The notes: generated from the letters alone by a model not told the origin. A stretch of 64,000 bases of DNA from Macrotis lagotis (GCF_037893015.1 NC_133666.1:468653454-468717453), one strand, 5' to 3'; shown: positions 22,516 to 35,395, counted from the stretch's first letter. Translations and numbers: made by a program.

Positions 22516-23954
22516 AAGAAGATATGTCTTTTTTCTTTATCTAATGGTTGTATTATTACCAATTATATGATTGTTGCTCTCTCCAACTCTATTAAGTTTT
22601 TATTCAGTATCCATCAAGTACCTGGTATATTCTAGGGATCATAAACATAATGTAGTTGTCACTGAATTTGGTACTGGTCTTTTAAGAAATGTGCCAAACT
22701 GACAAGGAACTAGTTACATGAACCCAGAAACAATGAATAACTAACTGGAAAAACATCTGTGTAATAGATACCATTATATATTAATAGTCATATATGGAGA
22801 CAGGAGCCAAGGCAAATTAAAATTAATTAATGGATTTATTATAATAAAATATAAACATAATTGAGGTGGATTTGATTTTAAATATACAGTGTAATTGAGC
22901 CCTTTCCTCTCTGCACTCACACTGTATACACAAATGCCATCCCTATTCCAAGTGACTTTCAAATAGAAGCTGGGAGTTTTCAGTAAGGAAGGAAAGTACT
23001 TTGGTCCATACATCCTCATCAATGAGGGGTTTCTAACCACGTGATGATGAAGAGTTTCATAATTGCCTGTGAAGCCAGAACTCAGATATATGTCTTTTAC
23101 TTCCTTTCTGTTTTCAAAATAAAAGGATTATTTGAACTACAACTAGAAAGTTGAATAGGGGGATGGGCAGCTACTTTATCTTCCAGCTAGCTTCATGTGG
23201 ATATGAGAACAATGCTGCTTAGGCCTGTCTGTGCCTAGAGTGATGCCACTTCTTTTTTGAACCTTAAGGAGGTGACTTGAATTTCAAAAGATCTGGAAGT
23301 CAATGATTGCAGAAGCAGCAGCATCTTTTAGCAAGGCAATATTAATACTGTTCAGAGTGACCCTGGAATATTGGAATAAAAAAGCACCTGCATCATAGAG
23401 AAAGGGAATCAGAAACAAAGGATGTTTGACTTTTCTCTAGAATTTTTTTACCTGTAGATAGTGTGAAGGAGTGAAATATAAACATGGATAATTAGTCATT
23501 CTGCAAATTGTTTTATGTTCAAATGTAGCTTGACCATTAAATTCTGAACTAATTTTAATTGTAGCTATAAGCAGTTATTCAATTATTTGTAAATCTTTCT
23601 GCTATGGTTCTTTTTGTATTTATCATTGTTTTTGTTATAGGAATAGATGATGTGCTAGATATCCAATTCATATGGCACTTTGAACACTCCTTTTCTTTCT
23701 CCCTCCTTAGGAAATGTCTTATATTTGAATCAAAAATATTACCCAAGAGTCATTGGGGTAGAGATTTAATATGCTAGTGAATATGACATTCCCATGTGGC
23801 TATCACAAGAAAAAATGATTACTAAAGACAGGCTTCTTTCTTCAGCAATGATCCTCTTCCAGGATTTCATGACTTAGTACAGAAACAGGAAGTAGTATAG
23901 TTTCTGATTCTCTTTTGGGTGGATATGAGTGGTTTCTAAAAGTCAGTTTAAGAA
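22516..23954. other. unassigned DNA
   Basis: Apart from an L2-type tail near 22590-22650, I recognise no repeat or gene. Open frames reach 88 codons (22774-23040, minus) and look like chance. Confidence 0.4.
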
Positions 23955-24410
23955 AACAGATGTAAAAGTAGAAGAGATCTTTGAGATTATCTAATCCAAT
24001 TCCTGGGGCAACTAGGTGGTCTAATGTACAGAACACTGGGCCTGGAATCAGGAAGGCCTGAGTTTAAATTTGTCCTCAGATCCTTACTAGATATGTGACC
24101 CTGGGAAATTCACTTAACCCTGTTTGCCTCAGTTTCCTCAGCTGTGAAATGAGTTGGAAGAGGAAATGGCAAGTCACTCATTGGAGATAATGATCTTTGT
24201 TGTAAAAATCCCACATGGAGTCACAGAGTTGGAGGTTCCTGAAACAACTAAGCAACCATCCAACCTCCCCCAGCCCCACACACACTTTTTTTTTCAGATG
24301 ATGGAACTGAAGGCCAGGGAAGTTAAGTGATTTACCCAAGATAATAAGTAGCAGAGCAAGAAATGAAGCCAAGATCATCTGGCTTTAGATCCAGAGTTTC
24401 TTTCACGAAA
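23955..24410 (-). repeat. MIR-type SINE split by a MAR1
   Basis: Pieces at 23955-24003 ('tttgagattatctaatccaa') and 24256-24410 ('gatttacccaagataataag', 'gatccagagtttctttcac') flank a MAR1. 'atccaa' occurs at both junctions and may be the target-site duplication. Confidence 0.65.
24004..24255 (+). repeat. MAR1-type CORE-SINE, nested
   Basis: 'ggggcaactaggtggtcta', 'gtttcctcagctgtgaaatg' and 'catggagtcacagagttgg' through 'gaaacaactaagcaac'. Full length, with a short insertion in the middle of the tail. Confidence 0.85.
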
Positions 24411-25194
24411 GCATGCTGAGAAATGAAATGATGGAGGCATGACAATAATGTAGGAAGTGTCGAAAGCATTGGAAAAAATAGAAACCCTATGAATTCCCTG
24501 GAATGATAGTAGGGGTGGGTGATGGAATGGAAATGGTTCTTTTGGAAAAATTATATATTCTCTAAATATAGAGGGCCCCTACTGTCTGTTCCACCATGCT
24601 TACTCAGAATCCTGTTGAGACTTTGTAGGATCATTAATCACCAGTAATTAGGAGTAATGGGAAATTCTCTACTATAAATTAACCTTTTGAACAGTGTTCT
24701 TCCCTGGCTACTACTGCATGGATTCCCTAGCTTTGATAAGGCAAACCAGGCCTGTTGCCTTTTTACCTACACAACTTTAGTGGAATGGTTTGGTTACATA
24801 ATATACACAGATCCACAGAAGGGGTAACGTATTGGGCTATGCAGGGAGGCCAAACAGAGGCAGAGGCTGTCTAAATGAATTTTTTTTTTAGAATAAAAGC
24901 TGTCCTGAAAGGCTATGCAAATATACCAGTAAAACATTGGCTAGATTCAAAAAGCACGAGATTTCTGAAATGAGATGTTTAGCACCTACCAGATCCTGCA
25001 AAGAACATGACAAAACCTATCACATCTTTCCCCTTAAACTCTAATTTTGCTGGCAGGTTATTTATTGAAAACAGAAATCTCAATTCATTAATTTATACCA
25101 TTCATTTTCCTCTTTCTCTCCCTAACCTCTACTTACTAAACTCTATCACTCAATAAAATTTCAAAATGCTTCAAAATCAACATGCAATAGACTT
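24411..25194. other. unassigned DNA
   Basis: No recognisable gene or repeat. Confidence 0.4.
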
Positions 25195-25380
25195 CAAACT
25201 CCAAAGAGCTGAGATCAAGTACTATTTCAGGTCCTTCCTAGCTGTTTATTATATCTTTTTACATTTCCATTTCAATCTGTAAAATGGACATCATTTTACC
25301 TACAAAAGGCTTTCAAGGTTGTTGTGAGAAAATCACTTTGTAAACAGTGAAATGAATTCTGATTATTATCATCTTTACTA
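25195..25380 (+). repeat. MIR-like SINE
   Basis: 'tcaatctgtaaaatggacat', then 'caaggttgttgtgagaaaat', then 'attctgattattatc'. Confidence 0.55.
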
Positions 25381-25639
25381 CTAATCAAAATTGTGAAGTA
25401 GGATTTATTGTGATCTATTTATTAATTACTGAATATTGTGATGCTTAAATGACTAAAGCAAACAAATAGGTATATTGTAGAGTTTGAACCAAGATTCTTA
25501 TCTTGAATTAATGTTTTGAAGATTCAATCTGAAAAGCATTTCCATTTGCTAATAGACAAGGTAAACAAATCTCATCTCTTTTATACCTATTGACACTTAT
25601 ATTCAATCTGTGGTTTTTTTCCCCCCTCTCTCCCAGTGA

Positions 25640-25800
25640 GGAAATGCCTTCCAAAACTGAAGACCCACACTTCTGAAATCTGTAGACAGAGAATTACTTG
25701 AGAGCACTGAGAGGTACAGTATCACACAGGTTGTAGGTGCTGATCTTAAATAGACTGTAACCCAGGTTTTCCTGCTCAGTCTTTGACTCTCTGTCCACAA
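25640..25800 (-). repeat. marsupial SINE relic (same family as 19438)
   Basis: Contains 'agtgaggaaatgccttcc', 'agagaattacttgagagcac' and 'taacccaggttttcctgctc'. Confidence 0.5.
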
Positions 25801-25847
25801 TATGACTTGCTTCTATTTATAGTCATTTGGGAATATTATAAGCCAAC

Positions 25848-28095
25848 TTTTATTTTTTTAATATTTTATTTATTTTTTCCAATTACATGCAAAGATAGTT
25901 TTCTACATTCATCCTTTTGCAAATTTTTAAGTTCTACATTTTTCTACAATCCTCCCTTCTCTCTCCCCTCCCCATGGCAGCAAATAATCTGATTTAGCTT
26001 GTAGATGTACAATCATATTTATTGTATTTCCATATTAGTCATGTTATGAAAGTGGTATTAAAACTGGTGGGGGGGAATCATGAGAAAGAAAGAAAGAAAA
26101 AACATTAAAAAAGTTTTAAAAAGTAAAAATAGTATGCTTTGCTTTGCTCTGCATTTAGACTCCATAGCCATATGTGGGTGGTATTTTCCATAACTGGTCT
26201 CTCATGATTGTTCTTGGTCATTGAACTGCAGAGAGGAGCTGAGTCCCTTATAGTTAGTTGATCATCTCAAAAATATTGCTTTGTTAATGTGTATAATGTT
26301 CTCTTGGTTGTGCTCATTTCACTCAATATCAGTTCATGCAAATCTTTACAGGCTTTTCTAAAATCTGGCCACTCATGATTTCATTTGGAACAATACTACT
26401 CCATCTCATTCATATACCATACCTTTTTCAGCCATTCCCCATTTGATGGGCATCACCTCAATTTTCAATTCTTTGCCACTACGAAAGGAGCTGCTATAAA
26501 TATTTTTGTACATATAGGCCATTCCCCCCTCTTGTTTTTTAATGTTCTCTTTGGGATTGGTTGGTTCTTTTCCTTCTTTACCAAAGAAGACCAACATGAT
26601 ATCATTAGGTTAGAAAGAAATTACAATGTGTTGAATCAATATGATCTTGGACACAAATAGTTCATGTAAAGACCTGGAATGGTTAGTCTAAATTTACAAA
26701 TCTCACATTTCCTTTGATCTGCTTCAATCCTGCCTTGCTCAAAGAGCATAACACCTACTCTGATGAGAGTATGCCATACTGAGCGGACCTGTGTCAACAT
26801 CTCCCTTGCTGAACAATCACTTCCAAAGTTCTTAAGAGACACCTTCAGGGTGTCCCTGTATTGCTTCTTCTGACCGCCCTGTGAGCACTTGCCCTGTGTG
26901 AGTTCTCCATAAAATAGTCTTTTGGCAAGCATATGTGGACATTCAAACAACATGACTAGTCCATTGTAGTTGCACTCTCTGAACTAATGTTTGAACATTT
27001 GGCAGTTTAGTTTGAGAAAAGATCTCAATGTCTGGTAAAAGCAGGTCATCTTCAGAATCTTCCTAAGAATTCAAATGGAAGTGATTCAGTTTCCTGGTAT
27101 GGTGCTGCTAGATTGTCCAGGTTTCACAGGCATGTAGCATATATTTCAGTAGACCTTCAGTTTGGCAGTCAGTCTAATACCTCTTTTCTCCCATACTTTC
27201 TTTCAGAGTCTCCCAAATACTCAACTAACTCCGGCAATGCCAGTATCAACTTCATTATCAATGTGTACCTCCTTGGAAAGGACAATACCATGGTAAGTGA
27301 ACTTATTCACAGTATTCAAAACTTCTCCATTTGCTTTAAATGTTGATTCCACATATGGGTGCTGTGGTGTTAGTTGATAGAGCACTGTATTTTCATGGTG
27401 TTAATTGTTTGGCCAAAATTAGCACAAGCAAAAGAGAATCAATCCAAACTTTGTTGATTACAGAGTAGCTAGTGGTATTTCTGGATCAAGGGGTATGTAC
27501 AGTTTTCTTTGTTCTTTGGGTATAGTTCAAAAATTGCTCTTCAGAAGTGTTAGATTAATTCATAACTCCACCAACAGTGCATTAATATCCCAGTTTCCTA
27601 TCATTATCTCCAACATTGACCTTCCTTTTTTGTCATTTTAACCAATCTGATAGGTGTGAAGTGGTACCTCAAAGTTGTTTTTTAATTTGCATTTCTCTAA
27701 TCAATAATGATTTAAAAAATTTTTATATATCTATAGATAGCTTTAATCTCTTCATCTAAAAACTGCCTGTTCATATCCCTTGACCATTTGTCAATTGGAA
27801 AATGACTTATATTCTTAAAAATTTCACTCTTTTATCTATATACTCTAGAAATAAGTCCTTTATCAGAAACACTAACTATGACAATTCTTTCCCAACTTTC
27901 TGGATTTCTTCTAATCTTGGTTACATTAGTTTTGAAAAGAAAAGTGCAAAACCTTTTTTAATTTAAAGTAGTCAAAATTATACATTTGCAATTTATATTG
28001 TTCTCTATCTCTTCTTTGGTCATAAACTTCTCCCCATTCCATAGGTATAACAAATAGTCTATTCCTTGTTCTACTAATTGATAAGCCACAATTTA
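25848..28095 (-). mobile_element. L1 3' end, split by another LINE
   Basis: From low to high coordinates: a T-rich poly(A) complement and 'ccaattacatgcaaagatag' (3' UTR), ORF2 C-terminal sequence to about 26559, then after a foreign insert the ORF2 sequence resumes at about 27464 ('gtggtatttctggatcaagg', 'aactccaccaacagtgcatt', 'ctgataggtgtgaagtggta'). These match the C-terminal ORF2 and 3' UTR of marsupial L1. About 1.3 kb of L1 is present, 5'-truncated, with many disruptions. The two halves join at the L1 motif 'ctctttggga...agtggtatt'. Confidence 0.85.
26560..27463 (-). mobile_element. endonuclease/RT LINE, C-terminal RT fragment, inserted in L1
   Basis: A minus-strand frame (26636-26953) contains 'KRLFYGELTQGKCSQGGQKK' and 'YRDTLKVSLKNFG', typical of the region after the RT domain in the LINE family often annotated in vertebrates as 'craniofacial development protein 2-like' endonuclease-RT proteins. 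Upstream sequence (27000-27420) matches the RT C-terminal part. The 3' end reads 'aaagaagaccaacatgat', the tail also seen in the composite SINEs. The clade (RTE-like or another) is uncertain. Confidence 0.75.
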
Positions 28096-28189
28096 TAAGT
28101 GTATAAAGATTAATGTTCCTATTAATAAACATTCCTTTTTCATCTGTTAATGTATTTATAATGTAAGCATTATATGGATGCAAAGCACT

Positions 28190-28375
28190 CATCATGGATT
28201 TAGATTCTAGCTCCTCATCTAACACATAGTGGTTGCATTACCAGGTCAAATAACTCAATTTTTCAATGTCCCAGACAACTCTAAATCTAAAAGACACAAA
28301 AGAGTTTCTGGTCTGCACTATTAGAGGGAATTTTCTCACAAAGAATTCTCTCATCAAGCAATGAAATCACAGGCT
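28190..28375 (+). repeat. marsupial SINE relic (19438 family, forward)
   Basis: 'aatgtcccagacaactctaa', 'gggaattttctcacaaagaa' and 'caatgaaatcacaggcttgg' mirror the blocks seen in reverse at 19438 and 25640. Confidence 0.5.
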
Positions 28376-28827
28376 TGGACATTTTTTAAAGAAATATTTC
28401 CTTACTATATGGACCAGGGATTACAACTCCAAACTAGGTTGGAGCTTAAAACCCACCCATGCAAAGAAACTGGGAAATAAGGTTGCTCAATCCCTAAACT
28501 CTTTGAGGTACCAATGAAGTGATGCAAAGAGGATCATTAAGAATTCTTAAATTCCCAGGTGCTTACACAGAGAAACATTATTTAGATCTGGGGCAGGGTG
28601 CACCAAAATTCACAAAAGTTATAGCAAATAGCTATCTATTCTGGGTCTTGAGCTCATGCCTACCTCTCAATATCTCACCCACTCCTGGTTGTTTTCTGTA
28701 GAGTCTTAGTTCCATTTTAGACTCCTGGTGCACATATCCTGTTCTTTTTATTATTTTTTAGCAGTACAGCTGTAGAAAGGAACTGAGAAGCCAACTTATC
28801 AAAGGCATCTCTACTTAAAGCTGGATT
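28376..28827. other. unassigned DNA
   Basis: Nothing recognised. A 60-codon frame (28519-28701) is probably chance. Confidence 0.4.
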
Positions 28828-28985
28828 GTGACACAGAATCATAGAATTTTCAGGTTCAAATGGAGATCATCTAGTTTAATGTAACTACTCTCATCCACCA
28901 TCTTACAGGATGCTCAGAGAGGGTTAAGTGATTTTCCCAAGGTTCCATAAATTTCAAGCTAGTGACAAGGAAGATGGTTTAATCT
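28828..28985 (-). repeat. MIR-type SINE
   Basis: 'cagaatcatagaattttcag', 'gagatcatctagtttaatg' and 'gttaagtgattttcccaagg' in reverse orientation. Confidence 0.6.
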
Positions 28986-29869
28986 TCAGGAAGGTTATTG
29001 ATTCTTTTCTTTAGCCACAAAAATTGTTCCATTTAAAGCTAATGGCTTGAAATCATAAATGGTAGATCTTGAATGCAAATTATATCATTTAACCTCTCAA
29101 TGAAAATGTTGTATTTTAGACAATAAGATAATATATGAAGAATATCTAAAACTATTTAAAGTTCATCAATAATCTATTCCTAGTACTAGTTCATGAATAG
29201 TAATCTACTCTAAAACTTTAAATGACCTATGATCACTTGCATATGAGCAGACTGGTGTGGGTCACATGATCAATGGAGATTAGACATTTTCTCTAAAAAT
29301 TATGCAAAGTATGAATTATCTGCAAGACATAAAAGTCAACACTCCAAAAAAAGTCTAACCAACAATCTGATAAATTAATTCTAATCCCTTACATGTTCAA
29401 TCAGCACCTCTTTCCCAACTCTCCTTCATTTTGACATCCAGGATTGTGCTTTGGAATCTGCTTAGCAATCTTCTTGTCATGGCTATAATCTCCAATAGCA
29501 AAACTTTCCTTATCCCACTAATAAGTTGCTACAAGCAATAGAAAGAAGTTTGGGTCAACTTTACACCCCCCCCACACCCCAGAAAAGAGAGAAATGTAGG
29601 AAAGCTGAAACTTGCTCTTCCTAGCACTACAGTGTACTATTACAACAGCATTCAGCCAGATAACTACATAACTTAGGAAATTAGGAAAGGGTGTCAATTT
29701 GAGTGTAGAATTGTACTAGTTCTGAAGGAAAGGGGACATGTTGAATACTGAGACCAGTTATGAACCCCTATCCACTTGGGGTTGATACTGAGATCAGTGA
29801 AAATTGAATTTCTCAATGTTGGCAGAGGTTGTGACAGGTCCTATTCTAGAAAAGTCCACTATTAAAAAA
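28986..29869. other. unassigned DNA
   Basis: No repeat or gene was recognised. A C-rich run lies at about 29566-29580. Confidence 0.4.
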
Positions 29870-31080
29870 GGAAGGAGTCAGAAAATGAGCAATAGGTAAA
29901 TAAAAGAAGAAAAGACAAAAATTAGCGATCTCAGGAGAAATAAAACTCAACTAAAAACATTAAATACAAATAGAATAATTAATAGATATGATATAAAACA
30001 GAACAGAACATGGCCAATCAGGTTTCTAAATGCATCTAAACATCTCTGCATAAAAATTTCAAGGCAAAGGAAAGAAATCAAGACAACATCTAATGAAAAG
30101 GAGTTCTGTGGATTCCCAAGAGATCAAAGAACTATTTGTAGGATATTCCTAAATGATTCAAGGTAGAGAAATTGTGAGACCTAAATACATGGTGTATAAA
30201 GCAAAAATAATCAACAGAATAGAAAAATTTGAGAATTCACAAAGATGTATAACTCTGTAGAAGCAAAAGAGAGATAAATGATTAGTAATACAAATATACA
30301 AAAGTGAAGGACATTTAGAATAAGCAAAAAACCAATTACATTAAAAGAGCACATGAACTCTATAATATACACACATATATATAATGACACACAGTTATGT
30401 ACACAATTTGAAAGAGAGAGAATGTAGAGATTCTTTAAGGATCATAGTTCTCCCAGAAGAACTTCAAGAAGCAAAAATCTCTGAATACTATAATTCAAGA
30501 AATAAAACAAGACTGATTCAGAACTTTTGAATACAGAAAATGAAGTGCCAATTGAAAAAAACCTTCCAATCTCCTTCAGGAAAAAACAAACAAACAAATA
30601 AAATACTTTTGCTGCAAACTCCACTCATAGTCATTAAATATATTTCAATGACAAACAAAAATTCTTCAAGTGACCAAAAGGCCTCCAAATTTATACTAAG
30701 ACTATTATGAACCCCCACCAGAAACTGCCTAAGGATATAGAATAATGTGTTCCACAGAGTCAATGAATTCAAGATGCAATCTAAGGTGACATACTTAGCA
30801 AACTTTAGTCTATTATCAATGGAAAAAAGATGGAATCAATCAAAAAGGCATGTGAAACATTTCTACTTAAAAAAATCAGCAGATCATTTGCTTCACAAAC
30901 ACCCCAAAAAACAGAAATATGAGGAAGACCACAAATAAACAAAGTTAAAAAATTACCTAGGGGGAAAAAAGAGAAAAAACTGGAAATAAAAAGATACCTG
31001 GGGGCTCTAAAAATAACTGAGAGACCATTAAGAAATTTCTTTCTAAAAGTAAACAAAGAGTAAAAGATGAAAGAAGGATT
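29870..31080 (+). mobile_element. L1/HAL1 ORF1-like relic
   Basis: The sequence follows the layout of a marsupial L1 ORF1: 'ggatcatagttctcccaga', 'caatgacaaacaaaaattct', then 'aaaaagatggaatcaatcaa' near a 'catttctacttaaaaaaatc' block. No frame exceeds 63 codons, so it is long dead. The assignment is from remembered block order rather than protein similarity. Confidence 0.5.
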
Positions 31081-31212
31081 TAGAGGAATTGATGGCAGAG
31101 GAACAGACTTGATACATCCTGGACTATACCTCAGAACTCCACCTTCAAATTAATGAATATTTTGTCATATATTGTTCTATGGTACTAAACTACAGAATAT
31201 GCAAGTTTATAT

Positions 31213-31262
31213 GAGGAGGGGAGGGGAGGGGAGAGGAGGGGAGGGGAGGAGAGGAGAGGAGA
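31213..31262 (+). repeat. (GGGGA)n simple repeat
   Basis: About 50 bp of GGGGA and GGAGA pentamers. Confidence 0.95.
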
Positions 31263-31320
31263 ATTTATGATGTACTCTAATCAAGTCAATGATAAACAAT
31301 GACAGGAAAATAATTCTTTT

Positions 31321-31472
31321 TTTTTTTATTTTTGCAGGGCAGTGGGGTTAAGTGACTTGCCCATGGTCACACACTTAAGTTAAATAAGTATTAAGTGTCT
31401 GAGGCCACACTTGAACTCGTCCTCCTGACTGTAGGGCTGGTGCTATATCTACTGCACCACCTAGCTGTCCCT
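31321..31472 (-). repeat. WSINE1-type SINE with target-site duplication
   Basis: T run, 'gcagggcagtggggttaagt', 'tgaactcgtcctcctgactg' and 'actgcaccacctagctgtcc'. 'ggaaaataat' followed by one variable base and 'ctttt' flanks both sides. Confidence 0.9.
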
Positions 31473-31527
31473 GGGAAAATAATACTTTTAGATGCTCAGG
31501 AAAAGGAGATTCTGTGGCAGTTGATGA

Positions 31528-31630
31528 CTGATGTTTGTCCTTCATTCTCAAAGAAGACCATGCTTCAAGGAGTTGATGTCATGACAAGCAAATGAATTGA
31601 ATTTGACTCTGAGGCTATCAGTCCATCTGT
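31528..31630 (-). repeat. composite SINE, 3' fragment
   Basis: 'gatgtttgtccttcattctc', 'aaagaagaccatg' and 'gatgtcatgacaagcaaatg'. Only the 3' third is present. Confidence 0.75.
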
Positions 31631-31767
31631 ACCTGCCCATGTGCAGCTGTCTTTTCCTAAATTTACTTCATTAGAAATGAATGTTGGAGAAGCCTTTTTT
31701 ATTCATCTTAAGGAAACTTATAAAGCATTTGGACTTTCAACTGGTTATCCTTTTAAAAGTGCAACAT

Positions 31768-31952
31768 GGATAGTGAAAAGTGGTCTTGCTCTGGAGCTAA
31801 TGGACCCAAGTTCAAATCCTATTTCTGATACTGATTATCTGTGTGATCTTGGATAAATCACTCATGCTCAGGTTCTTCATCTATAAAATGAATAAAATGA
31901 ATCTTAGATAATCTCTAAGATCCTTTCCAGTCCCCAAACTATGATTCTTGAT
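31768..31952 (+). repeat. MIR/Ther-type SINE
   Basis: 'acccaagttcaaatcctatt', 'ttatctgtgtgatcttggat' and 'gatcctttccagtccccaaa'. Confidence 0.65.
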
Positions 31953-32164
31953 ATAGCTGGTCATGTATGACTAGCACATTTTTTTGTAGTCATTTATTTC
32001 TTTGATGAAATATTTTATTCTGCTTTTCCTACGTAATTCCTTCTTTTGTCCAACATATGCCTTCAACTTCATTTATCCTCTGGGTAATTCTGAACTGAAT
32101 ATAGTTCTTTAGAGACTATAGATATGCATAACTCAGCTAAACAATAATGCTAAGGAAAAAAATT

Positions 32165-32300
32165 AGGGGTCACTAAGTGGTTAGAGCACTGGCCCTGGAA
32201 TCAGGAGTACCTGAGTTCAAATATGGCCTAAGACACTTGATACTTAACTAGCTTTGTGACCTTAGGCAAGTCACTTAACCCTATTTTCTCACCAACCCCC
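32165..32300 (+). repeat. WSINE1-type SINE
   Basis: 'gttagagcactggccctgg', 'gtgaccttaggcaagtcact' and 'aaccctattttctc', followed by a C-rich run in place of the A tail. Confidence 0.8.
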
Positions 32301-32824
32301 CCCCTCCCAAAAGCAAAACCAAGAAAAAAATGTACTAAAGGGTTGGGTCTTTTTTTCAGGGAGAAAGGAACTTTGGAATATTCTAGTTTCTTATTGGCTT
32401 GTTCTTCTGATCCTGCTCTTCTAAGGTCAGTTTATTTTTAATTTGCTGTCTATCCAAGACAGATAAACTGATAGATGAGCCCTATTAATTGTTCATTCAG
32501 TTACATGCTATAAATTGGATAACAGGCATTCTTCATTCATTCACTTTTTATTTCTCTTTTATGGCAAACTTCTCACTGAGGAGGATCTACAGTGGTTCCA
32601 GGATTGTTATAATTAGCACAATTTTATCTACAAGTAAGATCATCAGGAAGACCTCACTATCTAAAGGAAATTTCTCTTTAAATTGGATTTTGTGCTACAT
32701 CTCCCACATTACAGTGGTGAACAAGTTTGTGAACATATCTCATTTAATTATTATTATCATTATTATTATTACTCTACTTATAATTAATAATAGCAGGTTG
32801 AAGCTGTCAGTAACCATGTAAAAT

Positions 32825-33110
32825 GCACCAATCACTATTATTAAAAGAAATTCAAATTGAAAGAACTCTGGGGTTCTTTCTCACACCTATCAGATTAGCA
32901 AAATTGACAAAAAAGGAAAATGACAAATGTTAGAGGAGTTTGGGAAAACAGGAGTGTTAATGTACTATTGGTAGAGCTATGAGTTTGTTTATCGATTCTA
33001 GAAATCAATTTGGAACTTTGCCTTCCAAATAATTAAGATGTACATATCCTTTGACCCAACGATATCATGAGTAGGCTTATACTGCAAAGAGATCAAAGAA
33101 AGAGGAAAAA
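32825..33110 (+). repeat. L1 ORF2 C-terminal fragment
   Basis: 'ctcacacctatcagattagc', 'gacaaatgttagaggagttt' and 'tatcctttgacccaacgata' correspond to the conserved ORF2 C-terminal region. Confidence 0.75.
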
Positions 33111-33689
33111 AAAGATCAACCTCCCAACAGAGATATGATTGACTCAGGTTACAGACTGAGATATTTTACTTAGGGTCATAGCCTATATGGAAATATTAAC
33201 CTTGCTCAAGAAAAAAATATTTAAAACAATGATTCGGTTCTTCTTTTCTTTTTCAAATGGAGAGAGGTGATTTGTTCATTGAGAAGATTTTTTAAAAGGG
33301 GATTTGACTAAAAAGGATATTGCTATTAAATCTCTTAAAGAAACAAATAATTTTCATATATGTAGAAATGAAACACTTTGTGTTGGAATAGAGTATTTTT
33401 TCTTTGTACATCCCAGTGAAAGAAGTGCTGAGTGAGACTCTCTCACCTTTATATTTTTATCTTCAATGTTTAGAATAATGTCAGACACTTTAAAATCCTT
33501 ATAAATGATGGATCAAGAGTCTTTAAAATGATATTTTGATCCACTGATTTTTTTTAATTTTCAAAAAACAACAAATACAGTGAAATCTTTTCTTACTTAT
33601 ATTGTTCAGTCAATTGTTTTAAAGTAATGATGGATGTTAAAATATTGAGGTCTATTGCTTGTCAGTTTCCTTTCTGATATCCTCCTCAA
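33111..33689. other. unassigned DNA
   Basis: No recognisable repeat or gene. Confidence 0.4.
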
Positions 33690-35060
33690 AGGTAGTTTCA
33701 TTTCATGTATAAATTGCTATTTTAATTAGCAATTCAGGCATGTGGCTTGGTAGTTATTACAGTTTTCTCTTGATTATTTTTTGGGAGGCAGTAACAAGGC
33801 CTCTTATTTTTTTTTCATGCCTTTGGTATCTTTTCTTTCTTCAGATACTTTGAGTTTCAATTCCTCAGAACCCTCAATGGCCCCTCTTCTCTCCATACTT
33901 GGGCTATCTTTGCTGCTCCTTGGGTCTTATTTTCTTCCGGGCCGTTGTCAATTCTTCAACCATAATGTCAGTGTCCAACTGTAGTGGCCCCTCTGTGCTT
34001 GATGATGAAAAGGATTTCTTCTAAAAATTTCTATATGTCTTTTCCATTTTTAAATTTTTGTTGTCTTCTTTCCAATTTTCCTTCTTAAGAATGCTCAAAG
34101 CAATTTTTTTAGTTAGATCTCACCAAGCTTTTTAAAAACTTGCTTATTCTTCCACTGCTGCCTGTTGGTTTATAAAGGGACACTGCTCAGAGTCTTCCAC
34201 CATTCTTCTCTATAAGCTTTCAAACACAAATTTATATTCTAAACTTGAATTGCGCTGGACCATTATATTTTTCTTATTGGAATGAAAATCAGTTTGCTGA
34301 CTGAGGTAGTTTTTAGGTTCTTTTGGTCTCTTTGTTATGGCAATTGAGTTATGTCATTTAAAATTCTACCAAAAACATTTTTTATTAGCATCACTGTCCT
34401 TTCCTCCAATTATTTTGGTGGAGGAAGAAGAGGGAACTAACAAGAACTTATTCAAATAAGTCAGAGTTGTTTTGATTATAAATTAGATCTCATTTTCTCA
34501 TCATTGCTTCTAGTTTTATATTAATTTTTTAGTTCTAACTAAAAAATTAATTTCACTAAAAATTATTTCACTAAAGACAACTTTTTCTAAAGTTTTCTCC
34601 TCACTATTTCTAGGTTTTCCCACTTGTTTTATTGAAGAAAATATTCATAATTTATAATATAAAACTTCTGTATAATCTACAAGACTGACTTCCCTTCTTC
34701 TTTGCCTTTTAATCATATTTTCTAACATTTTTTACTATCCTTACTTATGCTCACTCTTGCATTGAAGTCATTGTGTATTAAAAGTATATGTTGATTTAAT
34801 TTGGAGAGTTTTGCCAAATCCTTTGTAGAATTTTGGATCCATTCAATAGATGTAGTTGTAAAAGTTGCAAACCTATTTTGCCAATACCTATCATGAGCAC
34901 TATAATATAGGATGAAGAAATGACCTATGAAATGATGTTTTAAATCAGACTTGTTGCCTTTGGATGAACAAAAGAAACTAAATTTGTCAATTCCTTTATT
35001 TTTCTCTTTAAGCAAAACCTATGAGCCATTCTTCTATTTAACAACTGATTTTATCTTCTG
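33690..35060 (-). mobile_element. possible degenerate endonuclease LINE
   Basis: A 97-codon minus-strand frame (34722-35015) carries 'HILLIHNDFNARVSISKDS', resembling the AP-endonuclease motif (G)DFNARVG found at 53640 in this window ('LDFNARVGSD'). The rest shows no clear motif. It may be an older copy of the same LINE family or of an RTE element. The limits are rough. Confidence 0.35.
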
Positions 35061-35142
35061 GTTTTATCTATAATTCTATTCCTCTAGTGATATGTCAACT
35101 CATTGGACTAAATGTTGAAACTTGTTCTTGCTCAATATGTGC

Positions 35143-35395
35143 AGGAATAATAATAATTAGCATTTAAATAGCACTTTAAAGTTTGTAAAGCATTTTACAT
35201 GTATAATTTCTTTTGATCTTTACAACAACCCTGTAAGGTAGGTGCTATTATTCTTATTTCACAGATGAGGAAACTGAGACTCACATGGATTCTGTCATCT
35301 TCTTAGTGCCTAGTAGCTCTACTAAGTGTTTGCAGCAGGATTTCAACTCATCTTTCAGACTCCAAAACCAACCCAATACTGTGTCATTTAGTGAC
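35143..35395 (-). repeat. MIR-like SINE
   Basis: 'agcatttaaatagcacttta', 'caacaaccctgtaaggtag' and 'cacagatgaggaaactgaga' in reverse orientation. Confidence 0.7.
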
